Origin: Alkalibacillus almallahensis | GTDB taxonomy: Bacteria; Bacillota; Bacilli; Bacillales; Alkalibacillaceae | Length of the DNA stretch: 64,000 bases | Direction of reading: 5' to 3' | Assembly: GCF_011761495.1 (NCBI RefSeq) | Contig: NZ_JAASRU010000005.1 | Location: forward strand, 1 to 64,000 | Part shown: one piece after another, positions 17,353-27,179 of the stretch | Position numbering within the stretch: the first letter of the stretch is position 1 | How the letters are laid out: each line of letters begins with the position of its first letter | Notes under the pieces: generated by a model | Database searches by the model: none | The model's input: the letters and a program-made list of their open reading frames with translations, nothing else | Told to the model about the DNA's origin: nothing | Position numbers and translations under genes: made by a program

Positions 17353-19137
17353 CTAAATCCACACTTGTGAAATAATCGTTGTTGTCACAATCATCACAAT
17401 GATTGAGAGTGGTAGTCCCACTTTAATATAGTCATGAAATTTATAACCACCCGGACCATAAACGATTAAATTCGTTTGATAACCAATTGGTGTTATAAAA
17501 CTAGCAGATGCTGCAATTGCTACAGTCACAGCTAACCCAATAGGGTCAATATTCAGCTGCCCAGCCATCTCAATAGCAATGGGAAGCATTAGCACAGCTG
17601 CTGCTGCATTGGTAATGAGTTCAGTAAATAGATTCGTTAATAGATAGACTAACACAACTATCGCCACTAAACCTAAAGGTTCGACTAGATTCAACGTTTG
17701 TTGTGCTATGTAATCCGCTAGACCAGTCTTGGTCATGGCGGTTCCGACACCAATCGCACTGGCAATTAACAGAAGCACATGGAATTGTATATACCTTTTG
17801 GCTTCTTCTGGTGTTACAACTCTACCGATAAATAGTAGTAAAACAGCCAACAACATAGCCTTAAACATACTCAATAAGCCTACCGCAACTAACATAACCA
17901 TCGCAATTAACACGATGATCGAGAACCAGCCTTTAACAGGATCTTCATTTAATTTCTTCGGAGTACCTAAACTCGAAATGACGTAAAAATCATCGGAATG
18001 CTGATGATTATCGATAAAATGATCACCTGTGAGTAACAGCAATGTATCCCCAGGCTTTAAAACAATATCACCGATTTTACTCTGAATACGTTCATTATTA
18101 CGGTGAACAGCAATCACACCAGCATCATACCGTGAACGAAATTGCGATTGTTTAATTGTTTTATGAAGTAATGATGAATCATGTGAGACGACAGCTTCTA
18201 ACAACTGCGTCTGACCATCACCATTTTTAAGATCCTCTAATTTCAGATCTGTCCCTGTCTCCAGATACAGCCCTTTCATTTTCTCTAAATCAGCAATCGT
18301 TGAGATTAAGCCTGTGAAGATTAATCGGTCATTAGCACGAATTACCGTATGTGAACTAACGGGGGATATAATCTCGTTATCACGCAGGATCTCGATTAAA
18401 AACAATCCTTCTAAATCACGCAAGCCAGCTTCAGCAACTGACTGATTCGTATAAGGAAAATCATTACCTACCGTTAATTCAGCTATGTATTCCCGAGTAT
18501 TTTCCCGCATTTTATCTTGAAAACTCTTATACGAAGGCAAAATCTTAGGAGCGATCAAAGTCACATATACTAATCCAATCAATGTCACAGGTACACCGAC
18601 AATCGCTAACTGTAAAAATGAAAACCCTGCAAATCCGTAGTCCTTTAACATGCCGTGAACTACTAAGTTCGTCGATGTCCCCATCAAGGTAATCGTTCCA
18701 CCAAGAATCGTCACATAAGACAATGGTATTAACAGCTTAGAAGGAGCAATCCCTTTATCCTGACACCACTTACGTAATACAGGCGTGAACGTCACCACAA
18801 TCGGTGTATTATTAAGGAAAGCTGAAAACAGTGATAGCGGAGCGAAAAATTTCCCCGTCACACCTGTCATCGACCGTGTATTTTGAAGCCACTTACTAAC
18901 CAACCGATCGGTAATGCCACTTTTCTGAACAGCACCAGCCACAATAAACAATAAGGCAATCGTTAACATTCCTTCATTCGAGAAGCCTCTAAGCGCTTCG
19001 TCAGGTGTTAAGATTCCGGTTAACAACAAAATACCTAATGCTGTAAAAACAACCATGTCTGGCCGAGCTACTTCAAAAAGTAACCCGACAAACATGGCTA
19101 TAATAATCAATAAAACAAAGACCATTTCAATAGTCAT
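17353..19137 (-). CDS. SLC13-family anion transporter with RCK/TrkA-C domains, probable sulfate importer
   Basis: This 594-residue divalent-anion:sodium symporter family protein has N-terminal membrane segments (1-195), then two soluble TrkA-C-like domains (about 210-380, with [10 protein letters not shown]), then a second membrane half. Signature loops are [15 protein letters not shown] and [18 protein letters not shown]. Proteins of this layout (SAC1-like) often carry sulfate. The location between sat and cysC supports sulfate, but the substrate is inferred. A perfect palindrome at 19139-19150 overlaps its ribosome site AAGGGGA. Confidence 0.85.
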   Translation of the reverse strand: MTIEMVFVLLIIIAMFVGLLFEVARPDMVVFTALGILLLTGILTPDEALRGFSNEGMLTIALLFIVAGAVQKSGITDRLVSKWLQNTRSMTGVTGKFFAPLSLFSAFLNNTPIVVTFTPVLRKWCQDKGIAPSKLLIPLSYVTILGGTITLMGTSTNLVVHGMLKDYGFAGFSFLQLAIVGVPVTLIGLVYVTLIAPKILPSYKSFQDKMRENTREYIAELTVGNDFPYTNQSVAEAGLRDLEGLFLIEILRDNEIISPVSSHTVIRANDRLIFTGLISTIADLEKMKGLYLETGTDLKLEDLKNGDGQTQLLEAVVSHDSSLLHKTIKQSQFRSRYDAGVIAVHRNNERIQSKIGDIVLKPGDTLLLLTGDHFIDNHQHSDDFYVISSLGTPKKLNEDPVKGWFSIIVLIAMVMLVAVGLLSMFKAMLLAVLLLFIGRVVTPEEAKRYIQFHVLLLIASAIGVGTAMTKTGLADYIAQQTLNLVEPLGLVAIVVLVYLLTNLFTELITNAAAAVLMLPIAIEMAGQLNIDPIGLAVTVAIAASASFITPIGYQTNLIVYGPGGYKFHDYIKVGLPLSIIVMIVTTTIISQVWI

Positions 19138-19152
19138 TGGGAACGTTCCCCT

Positions 19153-20310
19153 TTACACTTGCTTCATGCCTTTAATCAATACATCAGCTACTTCAGGTCT
19201 TGAGAATTCTTTCGGTGGACGTTCGCCATTACGAAGCAACTCACGAACTTTCGTACCACTTAAATGAGCATGGTTTTCTTTATCGTGAGGGCATGTCTTA
19301 GCTGACGCCATGTTCTCACAAACCATACAATAGAAAGCATGTTCAAATTTAAAAATCGTCATGCCCAATTCGTCTTCGAATTGTTCAATGAAACGTTGTG
19401 CGTCATAAGTACCATAGTAATCGCCGACACCAGCGTGGTCACGTCCAACAATGAAGTGCGTACAACCATAATTTTTACGCACAATTGCGTGAAGTACAGC
19501 TTCTCGAGGGCCTGCATAACGCATCGCTGCTGGATAAATAACTAAGCGAACACGATCTGCAACATAATAATTATCAAGAATCACTTGGTAACTTTCCATG
19601 CGTACATCCGCAGGAATATCATCAGACTTCGTTTCACCGACTAATGGATTTAATAGTAGGCCATCAACAGCTTCTAAAGCCGTTTTTTGAATATGCTCAT
19701 GCGCACGGTGTACAGGATTACGTGTTTGGAATCCAACAACCGTCTTCCAACCTAATTCCTTGAACATTTGACGTGTTTCAGCCGGCTTCATATAATGTCC
19801 TTCAAAATCACCGTGATCAGGGCGATTTAATAAAGTGATCGGACCACCTATGTAAACATCACCACGTTCGAATAGTTTCTTTACGCCTGGATGCTCTTCA
19901 TCAGTTGTCCCATATACATTTTTAGCTTCTTTCTCTTTATCAGCCTCGAACTTTTCCTCAACTTTTAGCGTTGCATAGATCACACCGTCAGCACCTTTAA
20001 GTGCGATGTTTTCGCCAACTAGATACTTGTCAGCTTCTTCTTTCGTAACCGACAATGTAATCGGAATACTCCAAACAGTGCCATTAGCTAAACGAGTATC
20101 ACGGACAACATTTTCGTAATCTTCTTTGCCCATAAATCCAGTTAATGGGCTAAAACCACCAATACCTATTAATTCGATATCCGATACTTCCCAATCATTA
20201 ACTTCTAATACCTTTAAGTTAGCTGCTTCTTTTAAAGCTTGTTCACGCTTATTAGCAGCTAATTCACGATTCACTAATTCGCCACCATGAGCTGCGATTA
20301 ATTGTGTCAT
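19153..20310 (-). CDS. sat: Sulfate adenylyltransferase
   Basis: This 385-residue homomeric ATP sulfurylase makes APS from ATP and sulfate. Catalytic motifs are [13 protein letters not shown] (HxxH and the arginine switch), [12 protein letters not shown], and the C-terminal cysteine cluster around [15 protein letters not shown] common to this bacterial type. The start at 20310 lies seven bases after GGAGG; an in-frame codon 45 bp upstream lacks a ribosome site. It is first in the PAPS operon and is preceded by an extended -10 promoter. Confidence 0.95.
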   Translation of the reverse strand: MTQLIAAHGGELVNRELAANKREQALKEAANLKVLEVNDWEVSDIELIGIGGFSPLTGFMGKEDYENVVRDTRLANGTVWSIPITLSVTKEEADKYLVGENIALKGADGVIYATLKVEEKFEADKEKEAKNVYGTTDEEHPGVKKLFERGDVYIGGPITLLNRPDHGDFEGHYMKPAETRQMFKELGWKTVVGFQTRNPVHRAHEHIQKTALEAVDGLLLNPLVGETKSDDIPADVRMESYQVILDNYYVADRVRLVIYPAAMRYAGPREAVLHAIVRKNYGCTHFIVGRDHAGVGDYYGTYDAQRFIEQFEDELGMTIFKFEHAFYCMVCENMASAKTCPHDKENHAHLSGTKVRELLRNGERPPKEFSRPEVADVLIKGMKQV

Positions 20311-20360
20311 AGTAACCTCCAGATTATTGTTGAATAATATTGTTGTTATTACCAATATTG

Positions 20361-20369
20361 ATTATAACA
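20361..20369 (-). promoter_or_regulatory. Extended -10 promoter of the sat operon
   Basis: On the - strand TGTTATAAT reads as a perfect TATAAT (20361-20366) with the TGn extension, 50 bp before the sat start. No strong -35 is seen, and no S-box or T-box leader was recognised between it and the gene. Confidence 0.5.
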
Positions 20370-20439
20370 TAGAATATTTGATTGACATTAACACTATATT
20401 ACAAATTAAACTATTCATGTAATCATTTTTGAACTTATT

Positions 20440-20565
20440 TCTTGTGTAGACCTTAAGATAGACATCATCTAATTATTCTGATATAAAATTGACCACAATG
20501 ACATCTGTGTAATCTTTAAAAACGTCAAAATCATTCAAGACCCTTTACCTTCAAACTCATCTTTA
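20440..20565 (-). pseudogene. Relic of a second ugd gene (C-terminal ~40 codons)
   Basis: The - strand frame reads FKDYTDVIVVNFISE, a stop, then LDDVYLKVYTRN. This aligns without gaps to the C-terminus of the intact ugd at 14402 ([28 protein letters not shown]). Nucleotide similarity extends further, with frameshifts. Nothing of the N-terminal part remains. It marks the right edge of the PAPS operon insertion. Confidence 0.85.
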
Positions 20566-20572
20566 CAATCTT

Positions 20573-21379
20573 CTATTTATACCCGTATTTTTTCATATGT
20601 TTTTCACAAATGGAATTAATTAGTTCTAAATTATTTTTCCCAAAAAAATCTTCATGACTCATATCATTGTTTCCTTTTGGTTGAAACTGGTGATCTAATT
20701 TACTACTTATATCATTAATCTCTGGTAAATCTAATTTTTTTGCTAGATTTTTTATTTCTTTATTCTTATCCATTTTAAATTCTTCATATCTTAACAAAAC
20801 AAATTCATCCTGATATTGTTCATAAACTTCAATTGCTTTCACCCAACGTTCAGCCATTTTTCCTATATCATTAGAGCTTTTAACATGTAAAAAATTATTT
20901 GTAATCGTTAGTTTCCAATCTTCACTAACAGTTTCCCATAACTCAGGTGTATCATATTCAAAATTTTCAACATGTCCAGGGAGGTTTAGGCGGTTTAAAA
21001 TACTTCTTATATTATCGCGTGGATCTCGTACAATAAAAACATTTTTTCTTGAATTGAAAATATTTCTTATATCTTTATATAGAAAGGTAAAACTAGGTTC
21101 TTTTATTAAAGAAGGGGAAAAATCATATTTATTCTTCTTTACAAATGTTGAAAATGAGGTGTTTCCTGAATGAATATTAGACTGAATTGGCTCATATATT
21201 CCTTTAGTATCTATAGTGACAGATTTATCACTCAACCCGGCAAGTAAACCTACTATTGCAGAAGTACCACTTTTTTGATTACCTAAAACAAATATTGCAT
21301 CTTTATTTATTTCTGAAGTCATGTTTTTATAGTTTTTTAAAACTAAATTATAAGCTTTTAATACTATTTTTTTTAGCAT
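20573..21379 (-). CDS. Sulfotransferase family protein
   Basis: This 268-residue cytosolic enzyme is predicted to move sulfate from PAPS onto a sugar or other acceptor. The 5'-phosphosulfate-binding loop is GNQKSGTSAI (about residues 33-42), and the 3'-phosphate site is VIVRDPRDNIRSIL (about 112-126). The acceptor is unknown, but it sits in the polysaccharide locus next to the PAPS operon and directly downstream of the Wzx gene (16-bp gap). It is distinct from the second sulfotransferase at 34.2 kb. The ribosome site is GAGGG. Confidence 0.85.
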   Translation of the reverse strand: MLKKIVLKAYNLVLKNYKNMTSEINKDAIFVLGNQKSGTSAIVGLLAGLSDKSVTIDTKGIYEPIQSNIHSGNTSFSTFVKKNKYDFSPSLIKEPSFTFLYKDIRNIFNSRKNVFIVRDPRDNIRSILNRLNLPGHVENFEYDTPELWETVSEDWKLTITNNFLHVKSSNDIGKMAERWVKAIEVYEQYQDEFVLLRYEEFKMDKNKEIKNLAKKLDLPEINDISSKLDHQFQPKGNNDMSHEDFFGKNNLELINSICEKHMKKYGYK

Positions 21380-21394
21380 TATATCACCCTCTTA

Positions 21395-22822
21395 CTATGA
21401 ATTCATTAGAACCTGTTTATTTGAAATTATGTATTTAATTTCCTTTTGGTATACTAAAGTAAGTACTATACCCATTGCTATACCTAGAAAAATATTTTCC
21501 CAAAAAGATATCCCTATTACAGCTAAACTACTATAGACGAATAATAAACCAATCATAAAATACATTCTCCCAGCGGTATACGGTACACGATAATAATAAT
21601 AAGAAATAAAGGTTCTTAACGAAAAGAAAATAATGATTGATATAGCGGTTGCAATAGCCGCACCTATCGCTCCGTATTCGGGTACCAGTAACCAATTTAA
21701 TGTTATATTACTTCCACAAGCAAGTGTTGAAATTAAAATATGCCAATAAGTCTTTTTTACAAAATTAATTCCCATTACAGTGGTTTCAGATATAGTGAAA
21801 AAAACAGGCATAAAGATCAAAAAAGGCACGATTATTGCAGCTTCTTGAAATTGTTCCCCTAATAGCATAGCTATTACTTCTCTAAATGCGATGCTGATTA
21901 TACCGACTAAAAGCATAATATATGCCACTAAAGAATTAATCAATCTAAAGAACTTTCTATTCTCTGGCTCATTCTCATATTTTTCAAATGCAACTGGAGT
22001 CCAAAAATTACTGAATGTAGTCCTAAGTATCATTACTAGAGCAACTAATTTCATAGCTGCAGAATAGATTCCTAGCTCGTCAAAATCACTCCATTGACGC
22101 AAAGCTATTTTATCAAATGATTGAAACAATAATGAAATAAATACCGTAAAAACAAAAGGGGACCCATATTTGAATATGCTCATTTTAGTATGTCTAACTT
22201 GTTTGGTAGTTTCACTTTGATAAAACCAAAAATCTTTTGTTGAGTAAATAGCTACTATAATTAATAATAATATCGTTACTATTCTAGCACTTACTAAAGT
22301 TTGAAAGTTATCCCCTATTAAATAGAAAAAAGATAAAATCAGAACAAAATCAAATGCTCTTTGAAGCATTTGTAGAACCGAGTAAATGTTTCCTTTTTGT
22401 TGCATTCGTACAACTAGTTGAGCGTAACGAAAAATTAGTTGAGTTATAATCCCTATATTCAAGTACCATACATAGCTTATATTCGCTTCTCCAAAGACAA
22501 AAGAGGTAATAGGTTTATAAAATAAAAATGTTCCTATTAATATTATGATAGTTGTTAGAATCGGTATCTTCATTGAATTATATAAAAGATCTGTTCTTTT
22601 TTCTTTTTCTTCTTCGTAAAAGAATCTAATAAAGGCCTGGTCACTCCCGAATATAGCAAAAACCATACTCATTTGAACAAATAATTCATACATAGAAAAT
22701 TTACCAAATGATTCTGGTGTAAGAAGACGAGTTATAACCATTGTAGTCACTAATCCAATAATCATCCCTATCCAGCTACCGTATGAAAACTTCAAAAAAT
22801 TTTTAAGCAAGTTGTCTTTCAT
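21395..22822 (-). CDS. Wzx-type polysaccharide flippase
   Basis: This 475-residue membrane protein of the MOP superfamily has about 12-14 hydrophobic segments. It is predicted to flip the undecaprenyl-linked repeat unit across the membrane. FLKFSYGSWIGMIIGLVTTMVITRLLTP at the N-terminus and the early FGKFSMYELFVQM are typical of oligosaccharide flippases. It pairs functionally with the Wzy polymerase at 28.4 kb. A ribosome site (AGAAGGA) precedes the ATG. No operon partner lies upstream within 500 bp. Confidence 0.9.
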   Translation of the reverse strand: MKDNLLKNFLKFSYGSWIGMIIGLVTTMVITRLLTPESFGKFSMYELFVQMSMVFAIFGSDQAFIRFFYEEEKEKRTDLLYNSMKIPILTTIIILIGTFLFYKPITSFVFGEANISYVWYLNIGIITQLIFRYAQLVVRMQQKGNIYSVLQMLQRAFDFVLILSFFYLIGDNFQTLVSARIVTILLLIIVAIYSTKDFWFYQSETTKQVRHTKMSIFKYGSPFVFTVFISLLFQSFDKIALRQWSDFDELGIYSAAMKLVALVMILRTTFSNFWTPVAFEKYENEPENRKFFRLINSLVAYIMLLVGIISIAFREVIAMLLGEQFQEAAIIVPFLIFMPVFFTISETTVMGINFVKKTYWHILISTLACGSNITLNWLLVPEYGAIGAAIATAISIIIFFSLRTFISYYYYRVPYTAGRMYFMIGLLFVYSSLAVIGISFWENIFLGIAMGIVLTLVYQKEIKYIISNKQVLMNS

Positions 22823-23350
22823 GATTATCCTTCTATCCTTTTATAATATAGTATTCTAGTATGCAACTAAAAATATGAGTTCAAAACTAATTAAATACTA
22901 CCAGTTCATCAATTTAGAAATTATTCTCAAGACTATAGTATCGATGCTAGCCGACATCTTTTGTAATTTTTAGTTTTATCAATTACACTACTATAGTAGA
23001 ATTTGTATCATAAACGATTAATTCTACACTTCCGCGCACCAAGGAATTTTAATTTTTTGACTGGTACGAAAATAACTCATCAGTAAATTTAGGTCTATGT
23101 TGATTCTCAAAATGTTAGTTAGACTTTAATAATACTGTCTAAGACTAAATGCATCAACCTATCAACGTTCAAAGGTTAGCTATAAGTCTATATTTCATGA
23201 TTAATCAGTGGTAATATTTTCAGCTTTGTGATTCTTTATACTATTCCAAAACCAGTTCTTACCTTATGTCATAATTGTCTCTCACATGTACTGACTAACA
23301 TTAGTAATAACCTTATTTCCCTAATGTCATTTTTCATCTAACTATACCAC
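22823..23350. other. Gene-free A/T-rich gap, probably decayed DNA
   Basis: These 528 bp between the flippase and a GT4 gene show stops in all frames and no terminator or promoter I can support. The position in a gene-dense locus suggests a decayed gene, but no residual motif was recognised. Confidence 0.4.
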
Positions 23351-24469
23351 TTAGATCAATTTATCGTATATTTTTTTCATTCTCTCTAAATATTTATCTT
23401 CGGAAAAGTTTTTTATAACGTTATTACGGATTTCTATTCTTTTATAATTTCTATAATTATTAAGCATATACTCAATACTCTTAGCAATATCCTCAGAAGA
23501 ATGTTGAGCAAGTACTCCTACTTGTTCACCAACAAAGGTTTCAGGACCACCAGAATAAGTTGCAACTATCGGCAAACCACAACTCATTGCTTCAACAATA
23601 GCTACTCCGAATGTTTCTATTTTGCTAGTTGAAACAAAAAAGTCTGACTCATTAAACAACTGAACTAAGTCTTCATTATTTATTGTTCCAATAAATTCAA
23701 CATTATCAATTAATTTTAACTCGTTACGTTTATTAATTAAGTTATCTTTATTAGGTCCATTTCCTGCAATTTTAAGCTTAAAATCGTATCCTTTTTGTTT
23801 TAGTATAGCTAGATTCTCTAATAAATCTACATATCCTTTTTTATCATTTAAGTCTAAACTACCTACAGTCACTAATTGAGGAGTTTCATTATCAACTCTA
23901 TCGTTCATAATTTTAAATTTATCAGTAGATACAATGTTGGGTACGACTTCTATATCTGTATTAACATATTTATTCATTGTTTCTTTTAATGGTTGGCTTA
24001 CAGCTACTACCTTAGCCGCATTAAGCAAAGCCTTTTTGATTTTAGGACCATAATATAAGCTTTTTACCTTTCTTTCAAAAAAGGTGGCATGTTCTACAAT
24101 AATATATGGTATATTGTATATTTTAGATATCTTGCGAACTAACCAACTGCGATAACTAGAAAAATGAACTTCTATTAATGAAGGAGCATATTCTTCAATA
24201 ATATAAGATAACAATTTTAATGCATGCTTATCTAATATAACACTTCTTATTTTGGGGATTCGTGAATTCAGTTTTATGACGTAGTGCTTAAAATTCTCTT
24301 CTTCATAACAAGTCACTTCACTTTCATCCTTAGTTACTTCAACTGAAACGACTATTATATTATATTTTTTCTTTAAAATTTCTGTTCTGTGTTTAACAAA
24401 CATAAAATTTGCAGGTTTGTTTTCTGTCGGAAAATCCGAAAAAAGGAGGATCGTTTTTTCATTATTCAT
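23351..24469 (-). CDS. Glycosyltransferase family 4
   Basis: This GT-B retaining glycosyltransferase has about 372 residues. The C-terminal donor domain carries the E-x7-E signature region TFGVAIVEAMSCGLPIVATY and GGPETFV. The N-terminal half contains the helix with VEHATFFERK. Sugar and acceptor are unknown. The start at 24469 is preferred because GGAAGTGAA precedes it and the first strand (EKTILLFSDF) follows at once. An in-frame ATG at 24505 lacks a ribosome site. It is isolated by decayed DNA on both sides. Confidence 0.88.
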   Translation of the reverse strand: MNNEKTILLFSDFPTENKPANFMFVKHRTEILKKKYNIIVVSVEVTKDESEVTCYEEENFKHYVIKLNSRIPKIRSVILDKHALKLLSYIIEEYAPSLIEVHFSSYRSWLVRKISKIYNIPYIIVEHATFFERKVKSLYYGPKIKKALLNAAKVVAVSQPLKETMNKYVNTDIEVVPNIVSTDKFKIMNDRVDNETPQLVTVGSLDLNDKKGYVDLLENLAILKQKGYDFKLKIAGNGPNKDNLINKRNELKLIDNVEFIGTINNEDLVQLFNESDFFVSTSKIETFGVAIVEAMSCGLPIVATYSGGPETFVGEQVGVLAQHSSEDIAKSIEYMLNNYRNYKRIEIRNNVIKNFSEDKYLERMKKIYDKLI

Positions 24470-25716
24470 AATTTCACTTCCACTTATCATAATAATGTTC
24501 TTCATTTACCAAAACGCTATTTAATATATTGATATAGTTATCCTTAACAGTCTGAAATATTTTGACTTCATATAATATTATCACCTGGTAATATTAAAGT
24601 TAATACACTTATGGACAGAGGATTTCCTTATAAAAAACTATATTCGATTAACAACATAACATGATGATGTACAATAATTAGGTAAAAAACTTTGCTCTAT
24701 AGAAATGGGTAGAGTATTTTCGTAGTTATTATATAAATCAACTCGTAATAGGAGACCTTCTATCCTATGTCTATAAGAATTGATCAAACATCTTTAAAAT
24801 AATCTAGATAATTCAGCCTGTTCTTTAATCCAAAAATTGAATCCAAAGTGAAGAGAAAAATGAACCAATTCTCCAAAAAACCATACTGAAAATTATAAGA
24901 TCGTAGTTATGGTTATCAACTCGGTTTGTAATTCGTATTATGGACGGAAATGTTCCAACTTTAATAAAAAATTAGCTCTTTAAAACCATTACAGTATATC
25001 AGAAAAATTTAAATCGAAAACTTCATTGAGCGCAAGCCAAGTCACGTCTATACTCTTTATATTATTTATAACTTGACTAATTTGATTTCAGAAGACATTA
25101 TATTTGTACATAGCAGAAGTGTTAACTCAAGAAAATAGGCTATTCTTTATATTGATGGCAAATAACCCTTGAAGATAATATCTGCGATATTGTCTACGTT
25201 GTAATCGGTGTTATAAAAAGAAAGTATCTTTAGAATATCGGTTTCTTAAATTAAATGTTAGAAGCCGCCTTTAATTCAGGAAAAGTACCCCTTGGAATAT
25301 TTAACGGCACCCCAAACCTGGTTGAAATAACTTGAATCATCCATTCTGTCAACTATAGGTGAGAAGATAAAATAAACAGCTGAATTTCTGTTATAATACC
25401 TATCAATAGAATCATTCTAAATTCGTCCAGATGTAGAAGTGATTTTCATGTCTTAATCATCTTCTATCTGAAGAGGTAACAGAGATACTAATCTATATGG
25501 ATTCAAAAGAGTATAATAACAGGTTTCTTCATAATTCAAAATTGTGGAGTTTTAAAAAGCAAGTCCTTAGTTACACATGTGTTGGAAAAGCGATAAGTAT
25601 CACGAGCTGATCCTTAAAGTGGCTACCCCTTCTCGGAAAATCTTTTCTACTGTTTTATACATTGTTTTATGACTGCCACCACAGTTACTCTCACAATATA
25701 TTGAATAGATATAAAC
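24470..25716. other. Decayed 1.2-kb region
   Basis: No intact gene is found here. Short pieces of an IS256-like transposase are readable at 25148-25350 (separate entry). The remainder holds no convincing promoter, repeat or RNA. Confidence 0.6.
25148..25350 (+). pseudogene. Wrecked IS256-family transposase fragment
   Basis: Three pieces align in order with the intact transposase at 422, separated by frameshifts, stops and small deletions. They are YIDG at 25148 (first catalytic Asp region), DIVYVVIGVIKRKYL at 25186, and PLGIFNG at about 25288 (second catalytic Asp replaced by Asn). Neither terminus could be identified. Confidence 0.6.
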
Positions 25717-26853
25717 TTAGCTCATTAAATTTAAAATAATTTGAATAACTCTCTCTTGATCTTCTTCAACTAGATTAGATCCTGATGGTAAACAAAGTCC
25801 CTTCTCAAATAATTCATCTGATACACTTTTACTATTATAGAAAGGGTAATAGGTATATGCTTGATATAAAGGCTGTAAATGCATTGGTTTCCATACCGGA
25901 CGTGCCTCAATATTCTCTTCATTAAGGGCTTCAATTATATCATCACGTGACACTCCTGTTTGGTAGGGGTCAATCGTTAAAGCAGTGAGCCATCTATTAG
26001 ACATACTCTCTTCAAGCTCAGGTTGAAATTCAATACCCTCTAACTGATGAAAAGCTTCAAAATAACGTTTAAACACAGCACGTCTTTGTTTCACACGTTG
26101 ATCTAATACTTCTAATTGTCCTCTTCCAACGCCTGCAACTATATTACTCATACGGTAGTTATATCCCAGTTGACTGTGTTCATAATGTACAGCAGGGTCA
26201 CGAGCTTGAGTCGATAAAAACCGGGCTTTTTGAATAGAATATTCATCATCAGAAACCAGAGCCCCACCGCCTGAAGTTGTAATGATTTTATTACCATTGA
26301 ATGAATAGATACCATAGTGACCAAAGGTGCCACTTTTATAATTCTTGTATTCACTGCCTAGTGACTCGGCAGCATCTTCAATAACTGGGACATTATAAGA
26401 ATTACATACCGACATAATTTCATCCATTTTTGCGCTCTGACCATATAAGTTCACAACAATTACCGCTTTAGGCAATTGATTAGATCGATCGTAATCTTGT
26501 AACGCTCTTTCTAATGCCAACGGCGACATATTCCAACTATCTGGTTCAGAATCAATAAAAACAGGTGTAGCATGTTCATATAGTACTGGATTTGCAGTTG
26601 CTACAAAAGTTAAAGAAGATAAAAATACATGGTCTTGTGGTTCAACTTCTATAATTTTCAATGCCAAATGAATGGCTGCAGTTCCAGATGACATAACTGT
26701 TGTATGTTTAATCTTATTATAATCGGACAACGCTTCTTCAAAACCATTCACGTTGTTGCCAAGAGGAGCTATCCAATTTAAATCAAATGCTTCTTTAATA
26801 TATTTTTGTTCATTCCCTGACATATGTGGGCTAGATAAAAATATTTTGTTCAT
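25717..26853 (-). CDS. DegT/DnrJ/EryC1/StrS-family sugar aminotransferase
   Basis: This 378-residue PLP enzyme is predicted to aminate a nucleotide 4-keto-sugar, probably the product of a CapD-type dehydratase. The internal aldimine lysine is in FNGNKIITTSGGG (about residue 184), PLP contacts are in EDAAESLGS, and the N-terminal SSPHMSGNEQ matches PglE/EpsN-type enzymes. Its usual partners, a sugar acetyltransferase and initiating transferase, are not adjacent. It stands alone between gene-free stretches. GAGG precedes the ATG. Confidence 0.88.
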   Translation of the reverse strand: MNKIFLSSPHMSGNEQKYIKEAFDLNWIAPLGNNVNGFEEALSDYNKIKHTTVMSSGTAAIHLALKIIEVEPQDHVFLSSLTFVATANPVLYEHATPVFIDSEPDSWNMSPLALERALQDYDRSNQLPKAVIVVNLYGQSAKMDEIMSVCNSYNVPVIEDAAESLGSEYKNYKSGTFGHYGIYSFNGNKIITTSGGGALVSDDEYSIQKARFLSTQARDPAVHYEHSQLGYNYRMSNIVAGVGRGQLEVLDQRVKQRRAVFKRYFEAFHQLEGIEFQPELEESMSNRWLTALTIDPYQTGVSRDDIIEALNEENIEARPVWKPMHLQPLYQAYTYYPFYNSKSVSDELFEKGLCLPSGSNLVEEDQERVIQIILNLMS

Positions 26854-27179
26854 TTTTTCCTCTTTTCTGCAAAAATTTTAGACAATTTTTATGCACATAT
26901 TATTTCAATATAGGAAAAGGAGTATTAATAAGTAATATATTTATATATACTTCAATTACAACTCAAAACTTCGGTTTCTGTTCAAATCTCCTTAGAAATA
27001 GTTCATACCATTTATAAAACTACTGAAAACATTAGAGATGACTATCACTTCTTCTCAATCAATCTAATAATTTAAAGAGTCAATTTTAATAGTAGTACCT
27101 TCGCACATTACTCTATAGTAATTTAATAACAGATCAACACTATGGTGAAATAGTAAATTAATATGAATTTCTTTATATA
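26854..27179. other. Gene-free gap
   Basis: These 326 bp of A/T-rich DNA lie between the aminotransferase and a GT2-like gene. Only the aminotransferase ribosome site at the left edge is recognisable. Confidence 0.4.

Noticed and set aside
16737-20310. An ordinary assimilatory sulfate reduction operon
   Set aside because: No cysH, cysI, cysJ or sirohaem genes are present, cysQ is included, and sulfotransferase genes adjoin. An assimilatory role cannot be fully excluded without the rest of the genome.
20311-20439. A sulfur-responsive riboswitch (S-box) or T-box upstream of sat
   Set aside because: The leader is too short and A/T-rich, without the conserved stems or the T-box sequence. Only an extended -10 promoter is seen.
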